Made by a program: the position numbers and the translations under genes
Notes under the pieces: generated by a model
What the model was told of the DNA's origin: nothing
The model's database searches: none
What the model saw: only the letters and a program-made list of their open reading frames with translations
In this document: positions 8,794-17,798 of the stretch, piece after piece
Layout of the letters: each line of letters begins with the position of its first letter
Position numbering within the stretch: the stretch's first letter is position 1
DNA from: Enterobacter mori LMG 25706
Lineage (GTDB): Bacteria > Pseudomonadota > Gammaproteobacteria > Enterobacterales > Enterobacteriaceae
DNA length: 32,243 bases
Assembly (NCBI RefSeq): GCF_000211415.1
Contig: NZ_GL890775.1
Location: 571,228 to 603,470 of the forward strand
Reading direction: 5' to 3'

Positions 8794-9888
8794 ATGGCTG
8801 AAGATCAAAATCCGCCTGCTGACGAGCAGGAAAACAACAATAATGCGCGCAAGCGCCCGGGCAAAAAACCGTTAATTATCCTCGGCGTTGTCGTGGTGGT
8901 AATGGTCGTCGTGGCGCTGGTCTGGTGGTTTTTAACCCGTAACGAAGAGACGACCGACGACGCCTTTACCGACGGTGACGTGGTGACCATTGCCCCCAAA
9001 ACGGCGGGATACGTCACCGAGCTTCGCGTGCGTGATAACCAGCGCGTGAAGAAAGGGGATCTGCTGGTGGTTATCGATCCTCGCGATACTACGGCTCAGC
9101 GCGATCAGGCTCAGGCGCAGCTTGGGCTGGCGCTTGCTCAGCTCCACCAGGCTCAGGCACAGCTGGCGCTCTCGAAGGTGCAATATCCTGCCCAGCGTGA
9201 CGAAGCCAAAGCGCAGGTGCTAAAAGCGCAGGCCGATATGGCGAACGCCCAGGCGGAGTACCGCCGTCAGCGCGGCGTTGACCCGCGTGCGACCACGCAG
9301 CAAAGTATCGATTCTGCGAATGCCCAATTGCGCAGTGCGCAGGCCGGACTGGCCAGCGCCCAGGCGCAGCTGGAAGTGGCGGAGCAGGTACAGCTACAAA
9401 TTCGTCAGCAGGAAACCAACGTTGAAGCCCGCGAACGTCAGGTCGATCAGGCCAAAGCGCAGCTGGAAAACGCGAACCTGAATCTCTCTTACACCGAAGT
9501 CCGCGCCCCGTTCGACGGCTTCGTCACCAAACGCAACGTACAGCCCGGCACGCTGGTGCAGGCGGGTACGGCGCTGTTCTCGCTGGTTTCCCCGAACGTG
9601 TGGGTGGTGGCGAACTTCAAAGAGTCGCAGCTGGAGCGCATGAAGCCCGGTGACAAGGTCAGCGTCTCTGTGGATGCCTGGCCGGATATGGAACTTGAAG
9701 GCCACATTGACAGCATCCAGCAGGGCAGCGGTTCGCGCTTCTCCGCGTTCCCGTCGGAAAACGCCACCGGTAACTTTGTCAAAATCGTCCAGCGCGTGCC
9801 GGTGAAAATCGTGATTGATAAGGGGTTGGATCCGAACAGGCCGCTGCCGCTGGGGCTGTCGGTCGAACCGAAGGTGACGGTGGAATGA
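8794..9888 (+). CDS. EmrA-like membrane fusion protein (HlyD family)
   Basis: Periplasmic adaptor of a tripartite drug efflux pump. The 364-residue protein has a cytoplasmic polar N-terminus rich in Asn and Lys, one membrane helix (about residues 28-46), a first lipoyl half (TIAPKTAGYVTELRVRDNQRVKKGDLL), a long alanine/glutamine-rich coiled coil with AQAQL repeats (about residues 105-225), the second lipoyl half (VRAPFDGFVTKRNVQPG) and a beta-barrel region. This order is that of EmrA/FarA proteins. It overlaps the following DHA2 gene by four bases (ATGA). It is related to, but not the same locus as, E. coli emrA; the substrates are unknown. Confidence 0.9.
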   Translation: MAEDQNPPADEQENNNNARKRPGKKPLIILGVVVVVMVVVALVWWFLTRNEETTDDAFTDGDVVTIAPKTAGYVTELRVRDNQRVKKGDLLVVIDPRDTTAQRDQAQAQLGLALAQLHQAQAQLALSKVQYPAQRDEAKAQVLKAQADMANAQAEYRRQRGVDPRATTQQSIDSANAQLRSAQAGLASAQAQLEVAEQVQLQIRQQETNVEARERQVDQAKAQLENANLNLSYTEVRAPFDGFVTKRNVQPGTLVQAGTALFSLVSPNVWVVANFKESQLERMKPGDKVSVSVDAWPDMELEGHIDSIQQGSGSRFSAFPSENATGNFVKIVQRVPVKIVIDKGLDPNRPLPLGLSVEPKVTVE

Positions 9889-11456
9889 CGGACCACAGCC
9901 ACGATAGCTGGAAGCCCGCCAGCAACCCGTGGGCGGTGGCAATTGTTGTCACCCTCGCGGTGTTTATGGAAATTCTGGACACCACCATCGTCAACGTGGC
10001 GCTGCCGCACGTGGCCGGGTCGCTCTCGGCCAGCTATGACGAATCCACCTGGGTGCTGACCAGCTACCTGGTGGCGAACGGCATCGTGCTGCCCATCTCT
10101 GCATTCCTCAGTCGCCTGTTTGGCCGCAAGCAGTTCTTCTTAATCTGCATCGTGATGTTCACCATCTGCTCGTTTCTGTGCGGCATCGCCACCGAGCTGT
10201 GGCAAATCATCCTGTTCCGCGTGATGCAGGGCTTCTTTGGCGGCGGGCTGCAGCCCACGCAGCAGTCGGTGCTGCTCGACTACTTCAAGCCGGAGGACAG
10301 GGGCAAGGCCTTTGGCCTCTCGTCCATCGCCATCATCGTTGCGCCGGTGCTTGGCCCGACGCTGGGTGGCTGGATCACCGACAACTACTCCTGGCGCTGG
10401 GTGTTCTTTATCAACATTCCGGTGGGGATTGTGACGGTACTGGCGATCTACCAGCTGCTGGAAGATCCGCCGTGGGAGAGCAAGTCTAAAGAGAAGCTGA
10501 CCGTCGACTGGACGGGGATCGGCCTGATCGCCCTCGGCCTGGGCTGCCTGCAGGTGATGCTTGATCGGGGTGAAGATGACGACTGGTTCTACTCGAACTT
10601 TATCCGCACCTTCGCGGTGCTGACGCTCATCGGCATTATCGGCGCGATTTACTGGCTGCTGTATGCCCAAAAACCGGTTGTGGATCTGCACTGCATGAAG
10701 GACCGCAACTTCGCCATTTCCAGCCTGTTAATGGCAGGGATGGCGATGATCCTGTACGGCAGCTCGGTGGTGATCCCGCAGCTGGCGCAGCAGGACCTGG
10801 GCTACACCGCCACCTGGTCAGGGCTGGTGCTGTCGCCCGGCGCGGTGTTGATTGTGTTAACCATCCCGCTGGTGCTGAAGCTGATGCCGGTGGTGCAGAC
10901 GCGCTGGATCATCGCCTTTGGCTTTACCTGCCTCGCGGTGTCGTTCTTCTGGTCGCGCACGCTGACGCCGGATATCGACTTCGAAACGCTGGTGCTGTTC
11001 CGCAGCGCCCAGTCGATTGGGCTGGGTTTCCTGTTTGTGCCGCTGACCACCATTGCCTTTATCTCGATACCGAGGCGGCTCAACGCCGACGCGGCGGCGC
11101 TGTTTACCATGTTCCGCAACGTGGCAGGCTCGATTGGCATATCGCTCTCGACGGCGGCGATAACCGAACGCGCGCAGGCGCACAGCGCCCATCTGGCATA
11201 CCACGCTTCGCCGTTTAACGAACAGTTTCAGCTGGCGATTCGCGAAAGCGCCCAGGCGATTCAAAACTTCACCACCCAGGTGGGCGACCCTACGGGAATT
11301 GCCACCGGGCGCATGTACCAGACCATGATCGAGCAGTCGCGCTTCCTGGCCTACATCGACGTTTTCACCCTCCTGAGCGCGGTGGCCTTATTACTGATCC
11401 CATTTTGTTTGTTGCTCTCGCCGGTTAAGAGCGAGGGGAGTGCAGGAGCACATTGA
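9885..11456 (+). CDS. EmrB-like MFS drug efflux permease (DHA2 family)
   Basis: Inner-membrane drug:proton antiporter of the 14-helix DHA2 family, partner of the preceding adaptor. The 523-residue length fits EmrB (about 512). Visible motifs are motif D1 with the membrane-embedded Asp (EILDTTIVNVALP, residues 30-41), the antiporter motif C (APVLGPTLGGWI, about 148-159), and SRLFGRKQFF. It begins by overlapping the adaptor stop and ends in TGATG, overlapping the next gene, so all three cistrons appear translationally coupled. Substrates cannot be read from sequence; EmrB relatives export hydrophobic acids, uncouplers and fatty acids. Confidence 0.92.
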   Translation: MTDHSHDSWKPASNPWAVAIVVTLAVFMEILDTTIVNVALPHVAGSLSASYDESTWVLTSYLVANGIVLPISAFLSRLFGRKQFFLICIVMFTICSFLCGIATELWQIILFRVMQGFFGGGLQPTQQSVLLDYFKPEDRGKAFGLSSIAIIVAPVLGPTLGGWITDNYSWRWVFFINIPVGIVTVLAIYQLLEDPPWESKSKEKLTVDWTGIGLIALGLGCLQVMLDRGEDDDWFYSNFIRTFAVLTLIGIIGAIYWLLYAQKPVVDLHCMKDRNFAISSLLMAGMAMILYGSSVVIPQLAQQDLGYTATWSGLVLSPGAVLIVLTIPLVLKLMPVVQTRWIIAFGFTCLAVSFFWSRTLTPDIDFETLVLFRSAQSIGLGFLFVPLTTIAFISIPRRLNADAAALFTMFRNVAGSIGISLSTAAITERAQAHSAHLAYHASPFNEQFQLAIRESAQAIQNFTTQVGDPTGIATGRMYQTMIEQSRFLAYIDVFTLLSAVALLLIPFCLLLSPVKSEGSAGAH

Positions 11457-12980
11457 TGATACACAGACGTTTACACCCCCTGATGATAATGATGCTGCTG
11501 GTGGGCTGTGCCGTCGGGCCGGACTACCAGCAGCCCGCGCCGCCCCGCCGTTACGCACTGGAACGATAAGGGCGACGGCGGGGTGAAATCGCAAACTACC
11601 TCCGCGGCAACCAACCCGCGCTGGTGGAAGACCTTCGGTTCGCCGCAGCTCGACAGCCTGGTTGAACGCGCCATCGCGGGAAACCTGACGCTGCAGCAAA
11701 CGGTGCTGCGCATTGCCGGGGCGCGTGAACAGATTAACCAGGCGGGCGGGGCGTTTTATCCGTCGGTGAATGGTAATCTGCAGGCGACGCGCCAGCAGCT
11801 CGGGCTTGAAGGGGAGCTAAAATCCCACGGCGTGTACGACCAGGTGGATAACGTCGATCCTGAACTCAGAGGCGCGCTGGGGCCGCTGACGCAGCCGGTT
11901 AACCTCTACCAGGGCAGCTTCGACGCCCAGTGGGAAATCGACCTTTGGGGCAAGGTGCGCCGTCAGGTGGAGGCCGCCGAAGCGCAGCAGAAAGCGGCGA
12001 TAGAGCAGCGTAACGACGCGCTGGTGTCGCTGGAGGCCGAAGTGGCCCGCGCGTGGCTCCAGCTGCGCGGGTCGCAGAGCATTATCGCCACGCTGAACAC
12101 ACAGATTGAGAGCGCCCGGCAGACGCTGGATCTGACCGAAAGCCGCCAGCGCGGCGGGCTGTCTCCGCAGATGGATGTGGAAAATGCCCGGGCGCAGCTG
12201 GGGAATCTTGAAGCGCAACTGCCGCAGTACCAGGCACAGGAGCGGCAGGCGATGAACGGCCTGGCGATCCTGCTCGGCAAGCCACCGGGCGCGCTGGATG
12301 CGGAATTGCAAAGCGTGCAGCCGATGCCTGCCCTGCCTGATATCGTGCAAACGGGCATTCCGTCGACGCTGGCGCGCCGTCGTCCGGACGTGCGCGAAGC
12401 GGAGGCGAACCTTCACGCCGCCACGGCGCAAATCGGCGTCTCGGTGGCCGAGCTGTTTCCGAGCTTTACGCTTTCCGGCCAGTTTGGCCTGCGCAACAGC
12501 GAAACTAACTGGCTGACCGACTGGAGCAGCCACTTCTACAGCTTCGGTCCGCAGGTCTCCATTCCCATCTTCCAGGGCGGACGGCTGGTTTCCAGCGTCA
12601 AGGTGGCGCGTGCGCAGCAGGGCGCAGCGGTGCTGGACTATCGCCAGACGGTGCTCACCGCGCTCGGGGATGTGGAAAATGCGCTGGTGAGCTATCGCAC
12701 CGACCAGCAGCGTGAAGCGGGCCTCGCGAAGACCATCGACGCGCTGCAAAACGCGTTCGACCTGGCAAGCGACAGCTACCGACAGGGGATCGCCAGCTTT
12801 ATCGACGTGCTGGACGCCCAGCGTCAGCTTGCGCAGGCCCAGCAGCAGCGCGCACAGGCGCAGGTGCAGAGCGCGCTCGATCTGGTGGCGCTCTACAAAG
12901 CTCTGGGTGGCGGCTGGGAGCCGTATCAGCAGGTGCAATTACCGGACTACAACGTCTTTGGCGACGCCCCGCGCGGATAA
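11456..12980 (+). pseudogene. Outer-membrane efflux channel lipoprotein (OEP/NodT type) with an apparent +1 frameshift
   Basis: Should be the outer-membrane channel of the efflux pump. Translation from ATG at 11456, overlapping the upstream stop, gives MIHRRLHPLMIMMLLVGC, a lipoprotein signal with lipobox LVGC (lipidated C18), then AVGPDYQQPAPP, typical of OEP lipoproteins. The frame then shifts and stops at 11567-11569 after 37 codons. The rest of the protein (AVTHWNDKG... to RG) continues in another frame to 12980, with two intact OEP domains (WWKTFGSPQLDSLV, RRPDVREAEANLHAATAQIG). Removing one C from CCCC at 11543-11546 restores a continuous product of 507 residues. A GTG-initiated frame from 11508 exists but lacks the signal peptide. 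Either a real inactivating mutation or a sequencing error. Confidence 0.85.
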
Positions 12981-13082
12981 ATTCAGAGGATTGGGCAAGA
13001 AACGGACAGGAACGCCACATTCGCGATGGTTGAGGGGCGGGTATAACTATCGGGTACCCAATCGACATGCGAGGAATCACTT

Positions 13083-14123
13083 ATGCGTTATCAAAAACTG
13101 GGCAACACCGGACTGTTTGTTTCTGAACTGTGCCTCGGCACCATGACCTTCGGCGGTGAAGACGGCATGTGGGGCAAGATTGGCCAGCTTAAGCAAAACG
13201 AAGCCGAGCAGCTGGTGGGCCGCGCGCTGGACGCGGGCATCAACTTCATCGATACCGCCGACGTCTATTCGGAAGGGCGCTCGGAGACGATACTCGGGCA
13301 GGCGCTGAAAAACCTGAACGTCCCGCGCGAAAATGTGGTGGTGGCCACCAAGGTGTTTGGCGAAACGGGCACCGCCGGGGTGAACTCGCGCGGCAGCTCG
13401 CGCTATCACATCATCAGCAGCGTGAAGGAGAGCCTGCGCCGCCTGCAGCTCGATCATATCGATCTCTACCAGCTTCACGGCTTTGACCCCGCAACACCGA
13501 TTGAAGAGACGCTCTACGCGCTGGATAACCTGGTGCAGCATGGCCACGTGCGCTACATCGGCGTTTCTAACTGGGCGGCGTGGCAGATAGCCAAAGCGTT
13601 GGGCATTTCGGCGCGTCTGGGGCTGGCGCGTTTTGCGTCATTACAGGCGTACTACACCATCGCCGGGCGCGATCTGGAGCGTGAGCTGGTGCCGATGATG
13701 CAGAGCGAAGGCGTTGGGCTGATGGTCTGGAGCCCGCTGGCGGGCGGCCTGCTGAGCGGAAAATATGGTCGCGACGGGACGAGCGAAACCGGTGGCCGCC
13801 GTCTGGAGTTCGATTTCCCGCCGGTGGATAAAGATCGCGCCTTCGACTGCGTGGACGTGATGCGCACTATCGCCGAAAGCAAGGGTGTCTCCGTCGCGCA
13901 AATCGCGCTGGCGTGGCTGCTGCACCAGAAAGCGGTAACCAGCGTGATTATTGGCGCGAAACGCGTCGATCAGCTGGACGACAACATTGCCGCAACAGGG
14001 ATCCGCTTAAGCGAAGACGAGCTTAAGCAGCTGGATGCTGTGAGCGCGCTGCCGCGCGAGTATCCGGGCTGGATGCTGGAGCGCCAGGGAGAATATCGCC
14101 GTAACCAGCTCGCACAACAGTAA
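13083..14123 (+). CDS. Aldo/keto reductase
   Basis: NAD(P)H-dependent oxidoreductase of the aldo/keto reductase superfamily with a TIM-barrel fold; the substrate is unknown. The 346-residue protein shows the catalytic tetrad D57 and Y62 (FIDTADVYSEG), K90 (VVATKVFG) and H132 (LYQLHGFD), and the cofactor-binding C-terminal part SVIIGAKRVDQLDDN. Length and features resemble the YajO/Tas/Kv-beta-like branch. ATG at 13083 follows GAGGAA. It lies 102 bases after the efflux channel gene and has its own terminator, so it is probably expressed separately, though I see no firm promoter (a TATAAC at 13042-13047 is only a candidate). No link to the efflux pump can be demonstrated. Confidence 0.9.
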   Translation: MRYQKLGNTGLFVSELCLGTMTFGGEDGMWGKIGQLKQNEAEQLVGRALDAGINFIDTADVYSEGRSETILGQALKNLNVPRENVVVATKVFGETGTAGVNSRGSSRYHIISSVKESLRRLQLDHIDLYQLHGFDPATPIEETLYALDNLVQHGHVRYIGVSNWAAWQIAKALGISARLGLARFASLQAYYTIAGRDLERELVPMMQSEGVGLMVWSPLAGGLLSGKYGRDGTSETGGRRLEFDFPPVDKDRAFDCVDVMRTIAESKGVSVAQIALAWLLHQKAVTSVIIGAKRVDQLDDNIAATGIRLSEDELKQLDAVSALPREYPGWMLERQGEYRRNQLAQQ

Positions 14124-14133
14124 CCTTCCTTTT

Positions 14134-14167
14134 CCCCGGCGACGCTTCGCTTGCCGGGGCTTTTTTT
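14134..14167 (+). terminator. Rho-independent terminator of the aldo/keto reductase gene
   Basis: CCCCGGC (14134-14140) and GCCGGGG (14153-14159) form a strong stem followed by C and seven Ts. It lies ten bases after the stop codon and separates this gene from the bgl operon. Confidence 0.92.
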
Positions 14168-14199
14168 CCCGCACTGCTCACAAAAAACGATCCTCCTCT

Positions 14200-14228
14200 T
14201 TGATCCTAATTTAATCTTCGCCTATATG
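14200..14228 (+). promoter_or_regulatory. Probable promoter of the beta-glucoside operon
   Basis: TTGATC (14200-14205) and TATATG (14223-14228) are spaced by 17 bases. The -10 lies inside the left arm of the operator palindrome, so repressor binding would directly block RNA polymerase. Confidence 0.55.
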
Positions 14229-14264
14229 ACTAGTCATGAAATTTTAAATGACTAGTCATATAGG
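14221..14264. promoter_or_regulatory. Double palindromic operator of the bgl-type operon
   Basis: CCTATATGACTAGTCAT (14221-14237) and its exact reverse complement ATGACTAGTCATATAGG (14248-14264) flank a 10-bp AT-rich spacer. Each arm itself contains the 12-bp palindrome ATGACTAGTCAT; the two centres are 22 bp apart, two helical turns. This is the obvious binding site for the GntR/HutC regulator encoded three genes downstream. The right arm ends two bases before the GGAGAG ribosome site of the first gene. Confidence 0.85.
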
Positions 14265-14272
14265 GAGAGACC

Positions 14273-15649
14273 ATGAACAATTCACTGCCAGCCAACTTTT
14301 TATGGGGCAACTCGGTGTCCAGCATGCAGACGGAAGGGGCCTGGAACGAGGGTGGGAAAGGGATGTCGGTGTATGACATTCGCGAAGCCGGGGAAAACAT
14401 CTCCGACTGGAAAGTGGCGACCGACTCCTACCATCGCTATCGGGAAGATTTCGATCTGATGCAGGATCTGGGCATGAACTGCTACCGCTTTCAGATTTCA
14501 TGGAGCCGCGTCTGTCCGCAGGGCGACGGCGATTTTAACGACGAGGGCATCGCGTTTTACGACCGTTTTATCGACGATCTGATCGCACGCGGCATCGAGC
14601 CAATGGTTTGTCTCTACCACTTCGATATGCCGCTGGCGCTGGCGCAGGAGTACAACGGCTTCAATGACCGCCGCGTAATGGACGCCTTTATCCGCTACGG
14701 TAAAAAGATGATCGACTGCTATGGCGACCGCGTGAAGTACTGGCTGACCTTCAACGAGCAGAACATCTTCCATATGCCGGAAGCGTTTCGTATTTCGGGC
14801 TATATGAAAGGCGAGCAAACCCTGCGCGAGCTGTATGAGCTTCAGCACCATACGATGGTGGCGCACATGGCGCTGACCGAGTATCTGCACCAGACCAAAC
14901 CGGGCCAGTTGATGGGCGGCATGCTGGCACACCAGCTCATCTACCCGGCCACCTGCAAACCCCGCGATATCTTCTGCGCCCAGCAGTATGACGAATTCCT
15001 CAACCAGAACTTGCTGCGCGTTTTCGCCGGACAGGGCTACAGCCCGGCGGTGATGGCGGTGGTAGAGCAAGAGGGCTTTGGTGATATCTACCGCGCCGAG
15101 GATTTAGCGCTGCTGGCGCGCACCAGAAACGACTATATGGCCTTCAGCTACTACGCCAGCAAAACGCTGGACAGTGATGCGATCCCGGAAGGCACGCCGG
15201 TGAACTATTACCTGCTTCACGGCGAGAAAAACAACCCGTACCTGAAGGCCACCGAGTGGAACTGGCAGATCGATCCGCTGGGCTTTCGCACCATCATCAC
15301 CCGCTACGCCAACGATTGGCGGATGCCGGTCTTCCCGATTGAGAACGGCATTGGGGTGATTGAATCCTGGGACGGCGTGAACCCGATTGATGACACCTAC
15401 CGCATCGACTACCACCGGGCGCATATCGAGGCGATGAAAGCGGCAATGTTCGAAGACGGAGCAGAGGTGATCGGCTACCTTGGCTGGGGCTTAATCGACA
15501 TTCTGAGTTCCCAGGGCGACATGCGTAAGCGCTATGGCGTGGTCTATGTCAACCGGGAAAACCACGACCTGAAAGACCTGAAGCGCGTGCCGAAGAAGAG
15601 CTATGCGTGGTTAAAACAGGTTATCCATACCAACGGACGCGAGATGTAA
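14273..15649 (+). CDS. 6-phospho-beta-glucosidase (GH1)
   Basis: Cytoplasmic glycoside hydrolase family 1 enzyme that splits phosphorylated beta-glucosides delivered by the PTS into glucose-6-phosphate and aglycone or glucose. The 458-residue protein has the family N-terminal signature (PANFLWGNSVSSMQTEGAWNEGG within residues 6-28), acid/base E162 (LTFNEQN) and nucleophile E357 (PIENGIG). A 6-phosphate-binding trio S412, K419, Y421 (SSQGDMRKRYG) supports a phospho-substrate rather than a free glycoside. It is first in an operon with EIIC and GntR genes; the double operator lies just upstream. The substrate (cellobiose, arbutin, salicin or another) is not defined by sequence. Confidence 0.92.
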   Translation: MNNSLPANFLWGNSVSSMQTEGAWNEGGKGMSVYDIREAGENISDWKVATDSYHRYREDFDLMQDLGMNCYRFQISWSRVCPQGDGDFNDEGIAFYDRFIDDLIARGIEPMVCLYHFDMPLALAQEYNGFNDRRVMDAFIRYGKKMIDCYGDRVKYWLTFNEQNIFHMPEAFRISGYMKGEQTLRELYELQHHTMVAHMALTEYLHQTKPGQLMGGMLAHQLIYPATCKPRDIFCAQQYDEFLNQNLLRVFAGQGYSPAVMAVVEQEGFGDIYRAEDLALLARTRNDYMAFSYYASKTLDSDAIPEGTPVNYYLLHGEKNNPYLKATEWNWQIDPLGFRTIITRYANDWRMPVFPIENGIGVIESWDGVNPIDDTYRIDYHRAHIEAMKAAMFEDGAEVIGYLGWGLIDILSSQGDMRKRYGVVYVNRENHDLKDLKRVPKKSYAWLKQVIHTNGREM

Positions 15650-15700
15650 GCCGTACGCTGCCGGGCCGTTTTTGTGACTGATTGATGGGAACTATCCGCT

Positions 15701-17023
15701 ATGTCTGAAACAAAAATAACACCGCACATGCAGTCCTTTGTCGATAAATTTGTTGAGTTCTCGGCGCGCCTGGCAAACCAGGTGCACCTGCGCTCCCTGC
15801 GCGACGCCTTCGCCACGGTGATGCCGATTTTCATCCTCGCCGGTCTGGCGGTGCTGGTGAACAACGTGGTGTTTCCGTGGATTTTTCACGGTGACACGCT
15901 CGTGCAGTTTAAGGTGTGGGGCGAGGCGATTATCAACGGCACGCTGAACATCGCCGCGCTGCTGCTGGCCCCGATGATTGCCTGGTCGCTGGCGCGCAAC
16001 AAAGATTTCGACAATCCGGTCTCGGCAGTGGTTATCGCCATCAGCAGCTTCATCATCATGATGCCGATGCGCCTGCAGATTACGCCCGTCGGCAGCGACG
16101 CCGCGGTGAACGTGACCCAGGTGCTGACGTTCGCCAATATTGGCTCAACCGGGATTTTCGCCGGGGTGCTGATCGGGTTGCTTTCAACAGAAGTGTTTAT
16201 CGCCATCTCGCGGCTGAAGGCGCTGCACATTTCCCTCGGGGAAAACGTGCCGCCGGCGGTGAGCAAATCCTTTACCGCGCTGATCCCGACCATTCTCACG
16301 CTTTCGCTGTTCGCAGTGCTGGCGGCCATACTGGCAAACGTGCTGCACACGGACCTGATCCATCTTATTACGACCTTTATCCAGCAGCCCCTGCGGCTGA
16401 TCAACACCAGCCTGCCGGGGACGATTTTCATCTACAGCTTTGGTAACTTTCTGTTCACGCTGGGTATTCACCAGTCGGTGGTGAACAGCGTGGTGCTGGA
16501 GCCGTTCCTGCTGATTAACACTAACGAGAACATGCTGGCCTTCGCCAACGGTCAGCCCATCCCGCATATCATCAATAACATCTTTGTGCCGACGTTCGGC
16601 ATGGTGGGCGGCACGGGCAGCACGATATCGCTGCTGATCGCCATCTTTATCTTCTCCCGACAAAAATCGGCGAAGCAGGTGGCGCGTCTGTCGCTGGCGC
16701 CCGGCTTATTCAACATCAACGAGCCGGTGATCTTCGGCCTGCCGATTGTCTTTAACCTGCCGCTGATGATCCCGTTTGTGCTGCTGCCCGCCATCGGCAT
16801 CTATTTCGCCTGGCTCTGTACTACGCTGGGGCTAATGTCGCGCTGCGTGGTGATGATCCCGTGGACCACGCCGCCAATTCTGAGTGCCTGGCTGGCGACG
16901 GCGGGGGACTGGCGGGCGGTGGTGGTGCAGTTGGCAATCATTGTATTTGGTGTATTCTTCTACCTGCCTTTCCTCAAGATTGCCGAGCGAGTGGCGTTGA
17001 AAAACAGCGGGATAGAAAACTAA
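15701..17023 (+). CDS. PTS EIIC permease, lactose/cellobiose type
   Basis: Membrane channel component of a phosphotransferase transporter for a disaccharide or beta-glucoside. The 440-residue protein belongs to the Lac/CelB EIIC family, with about ten hydrophobic helices, the conserved GNFLFTLGIHQSVVNS stretch near the middle and the substrate-site motif FNINEPVIFGLPIVFN around residue 350. There is no EIIA or EIIB domain in the protein and no such gene nearby, so phosphate must come from EIIA/EIIB subunits encoded elsewhere (for instance a chb-type system). It lies 51 bases after the phospho-glucosidase and 15 bases before the regulator gene, in one operon. Confidence 0.92.
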   Translation: MSETKITPHMQSFVDKFVEFSARLANQVHLRSLRDAFATVMPIFILAGLAVLVNNVVFPWIFHGDTLVQFKVWGEAIINGTLNIAALLLAPMIAWSLARNKDFDNPVSAVVIAISSFIIMMPMRLQITPVGSDAAVNVTQVLTFANIGSTGIFAGVLIGLLSTEVFIAISRLKALHISLGENVPPAVSKSFTALIPTILTLSLFAVLAAILANVLHTDLIHLITTFIQQPLRLINTSLPGTIFIYSFGNFLFTLGIHQSVVNSVVLEPFLLINTNENMLAFANGQPIPHIINNIFVPTFGMVGGTGSTISLLIAIFIFSRQKSAKQVARLSLAPGLFNINEPVIFGLPIVFNLPLMIPFVLLPAIGIYFAWLCTTLGLMSRCVVMIPWTTPPILSAWLATAGDWRAVVVQLAIIVFGVFFYLPFLKIAERVALKNSGIEN

Positions 17024-17038
17024 CAGAAAGGAAGGACG

Positions 17039-17755
17039 ATGGCGGCGAAGTACATCACCATAGCGCGGGAAATTAAGAAACGCATTATCAGCCAGCAGTA
17101 CGCCGCCAATGAACCGCTGCCGGACCAGTTTGCGCTGGCGGCGGAGTTCAGCACCAGCCGGATGACCATTCAGCAGGCCATGCGCCAGCTGATTGTCGAA
17201 GGGCTGGTCTACACCCGTCAGGGGCAGGGAACGTTCATCCGTAAAAATTTCCTCCAACTCTCGCAGTGGGATCTCTCCGGCAGCGACTACTTTGGCGCCA
17301 CCAAAACCTGGGAGCATCTTGGAACGGTGACCAGCCAGGTGGTGCATTTCGAACTGCGCTTCCCGAACGAGAAAGAGCAGGCGTCGCTGATGATTAACGC
17401 CGATGCGCCGATCTATGACTTTATTCGTCTGCGTTTGCTGAACGGTGAGCCGATGTCGCTGGATTCCACGGTGATGCCGCTGAATCTGGTGCCCGGCCTG
17501 AACAAAAGCCATCTTGAAAGCTCGGTGTTCCGTTACGTGCAGGAGACGCTGGGGCTGAAAATAATGGGCTCGTATCGCGTCGTGCGCGCGTTAAAACCAA
17601 ATGCGCTGGATATGCAGCACTTAATTTGTGAACAGACGGACCCGGTGCTGGAGGTGGAGCAAGTGATCTATCTTGAAGATGGCACGCCGCTGGAGTATGC
17701 CCACTGTCACTATCGCTACGACCACGGCGGGATTGTGATCGTGAACAACGGATAA
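17039..17755 (+). CDS. GntR/HutC-family transcriptional regulator
   Basis: Likely repressor of the beta-glucoside operon. The 238-residue protein has an N-terminal winged helix of GntR type (about residues 3-70, with DQFALAAEFSTSRMTIQQAM and GLVYTRQGQGTFI) followed by a UTRA effector-binding domain (about 95-235, including YDFIRLRLLNGEPM and HCHYRYD). Such regulators release DNA on binding a phosphorylated sugar. It is the last gene of the operon, so it would be autoregulated. The ribosome site AAGGAAGG precedes ATG at 17039. The tandem ATGACTAGTCAT palindrome upstream of the operon is its probable target; this is inference from location and symmetry. Confidence 0.92.
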   Translation: MAAKYITIAREIKKRIISQQYAANEPLPDQFALAAEFSTSRMTIQQAMRQLIVEGLVYTRQGQGTFIRKNFLQLSQWDLSGSDYFGATKTWEHLGTVTSQVVHFELRFPNEKEQASLMINADAPIYDFIRLRLLNGEPMSLDSTVMPLNLVPGLNKSHLESSVFRYVQETLGLKIMGSYRVVRALKPNALDMQHLICEQTDPVLEVEQVIYLEDGTPLEYAHCHYRYDHGGIVIVNNG

Positions 17756-17786
17756 AAAAAAGCGGGCAACGAGGCCCCCTTTTTTA
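17753..17786. terminator. Bidirectional terminator between the GntR gene and ldtB
   Basis: GCGGGC-AACGAG-GGCCCCC forms a short stem flanked by an A8 tract on the left and a T6 tract on the right, so it can end both converging transcripts. One stem mismatch is present. Confidence 0.7.
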
Positions 17787-17798
17787 TTCGCTTTGCTA

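Noticed and set aside
11508..12980. Efflux channel gene starting at GTG 11508
   Set aside because: This start lies inside the lipobox codons of the true start frame, has no ribosome site and would yield a protein without an export signal; a frameshifted gene from 11456 explains the sequence better.
13038..13059. GGGTA...TACCC repeat before the aldo/keto reductase as an operator
   Set aside because: Only five bases per arm at wide spacing, and the surrounding bases do not pair; too weak to call.
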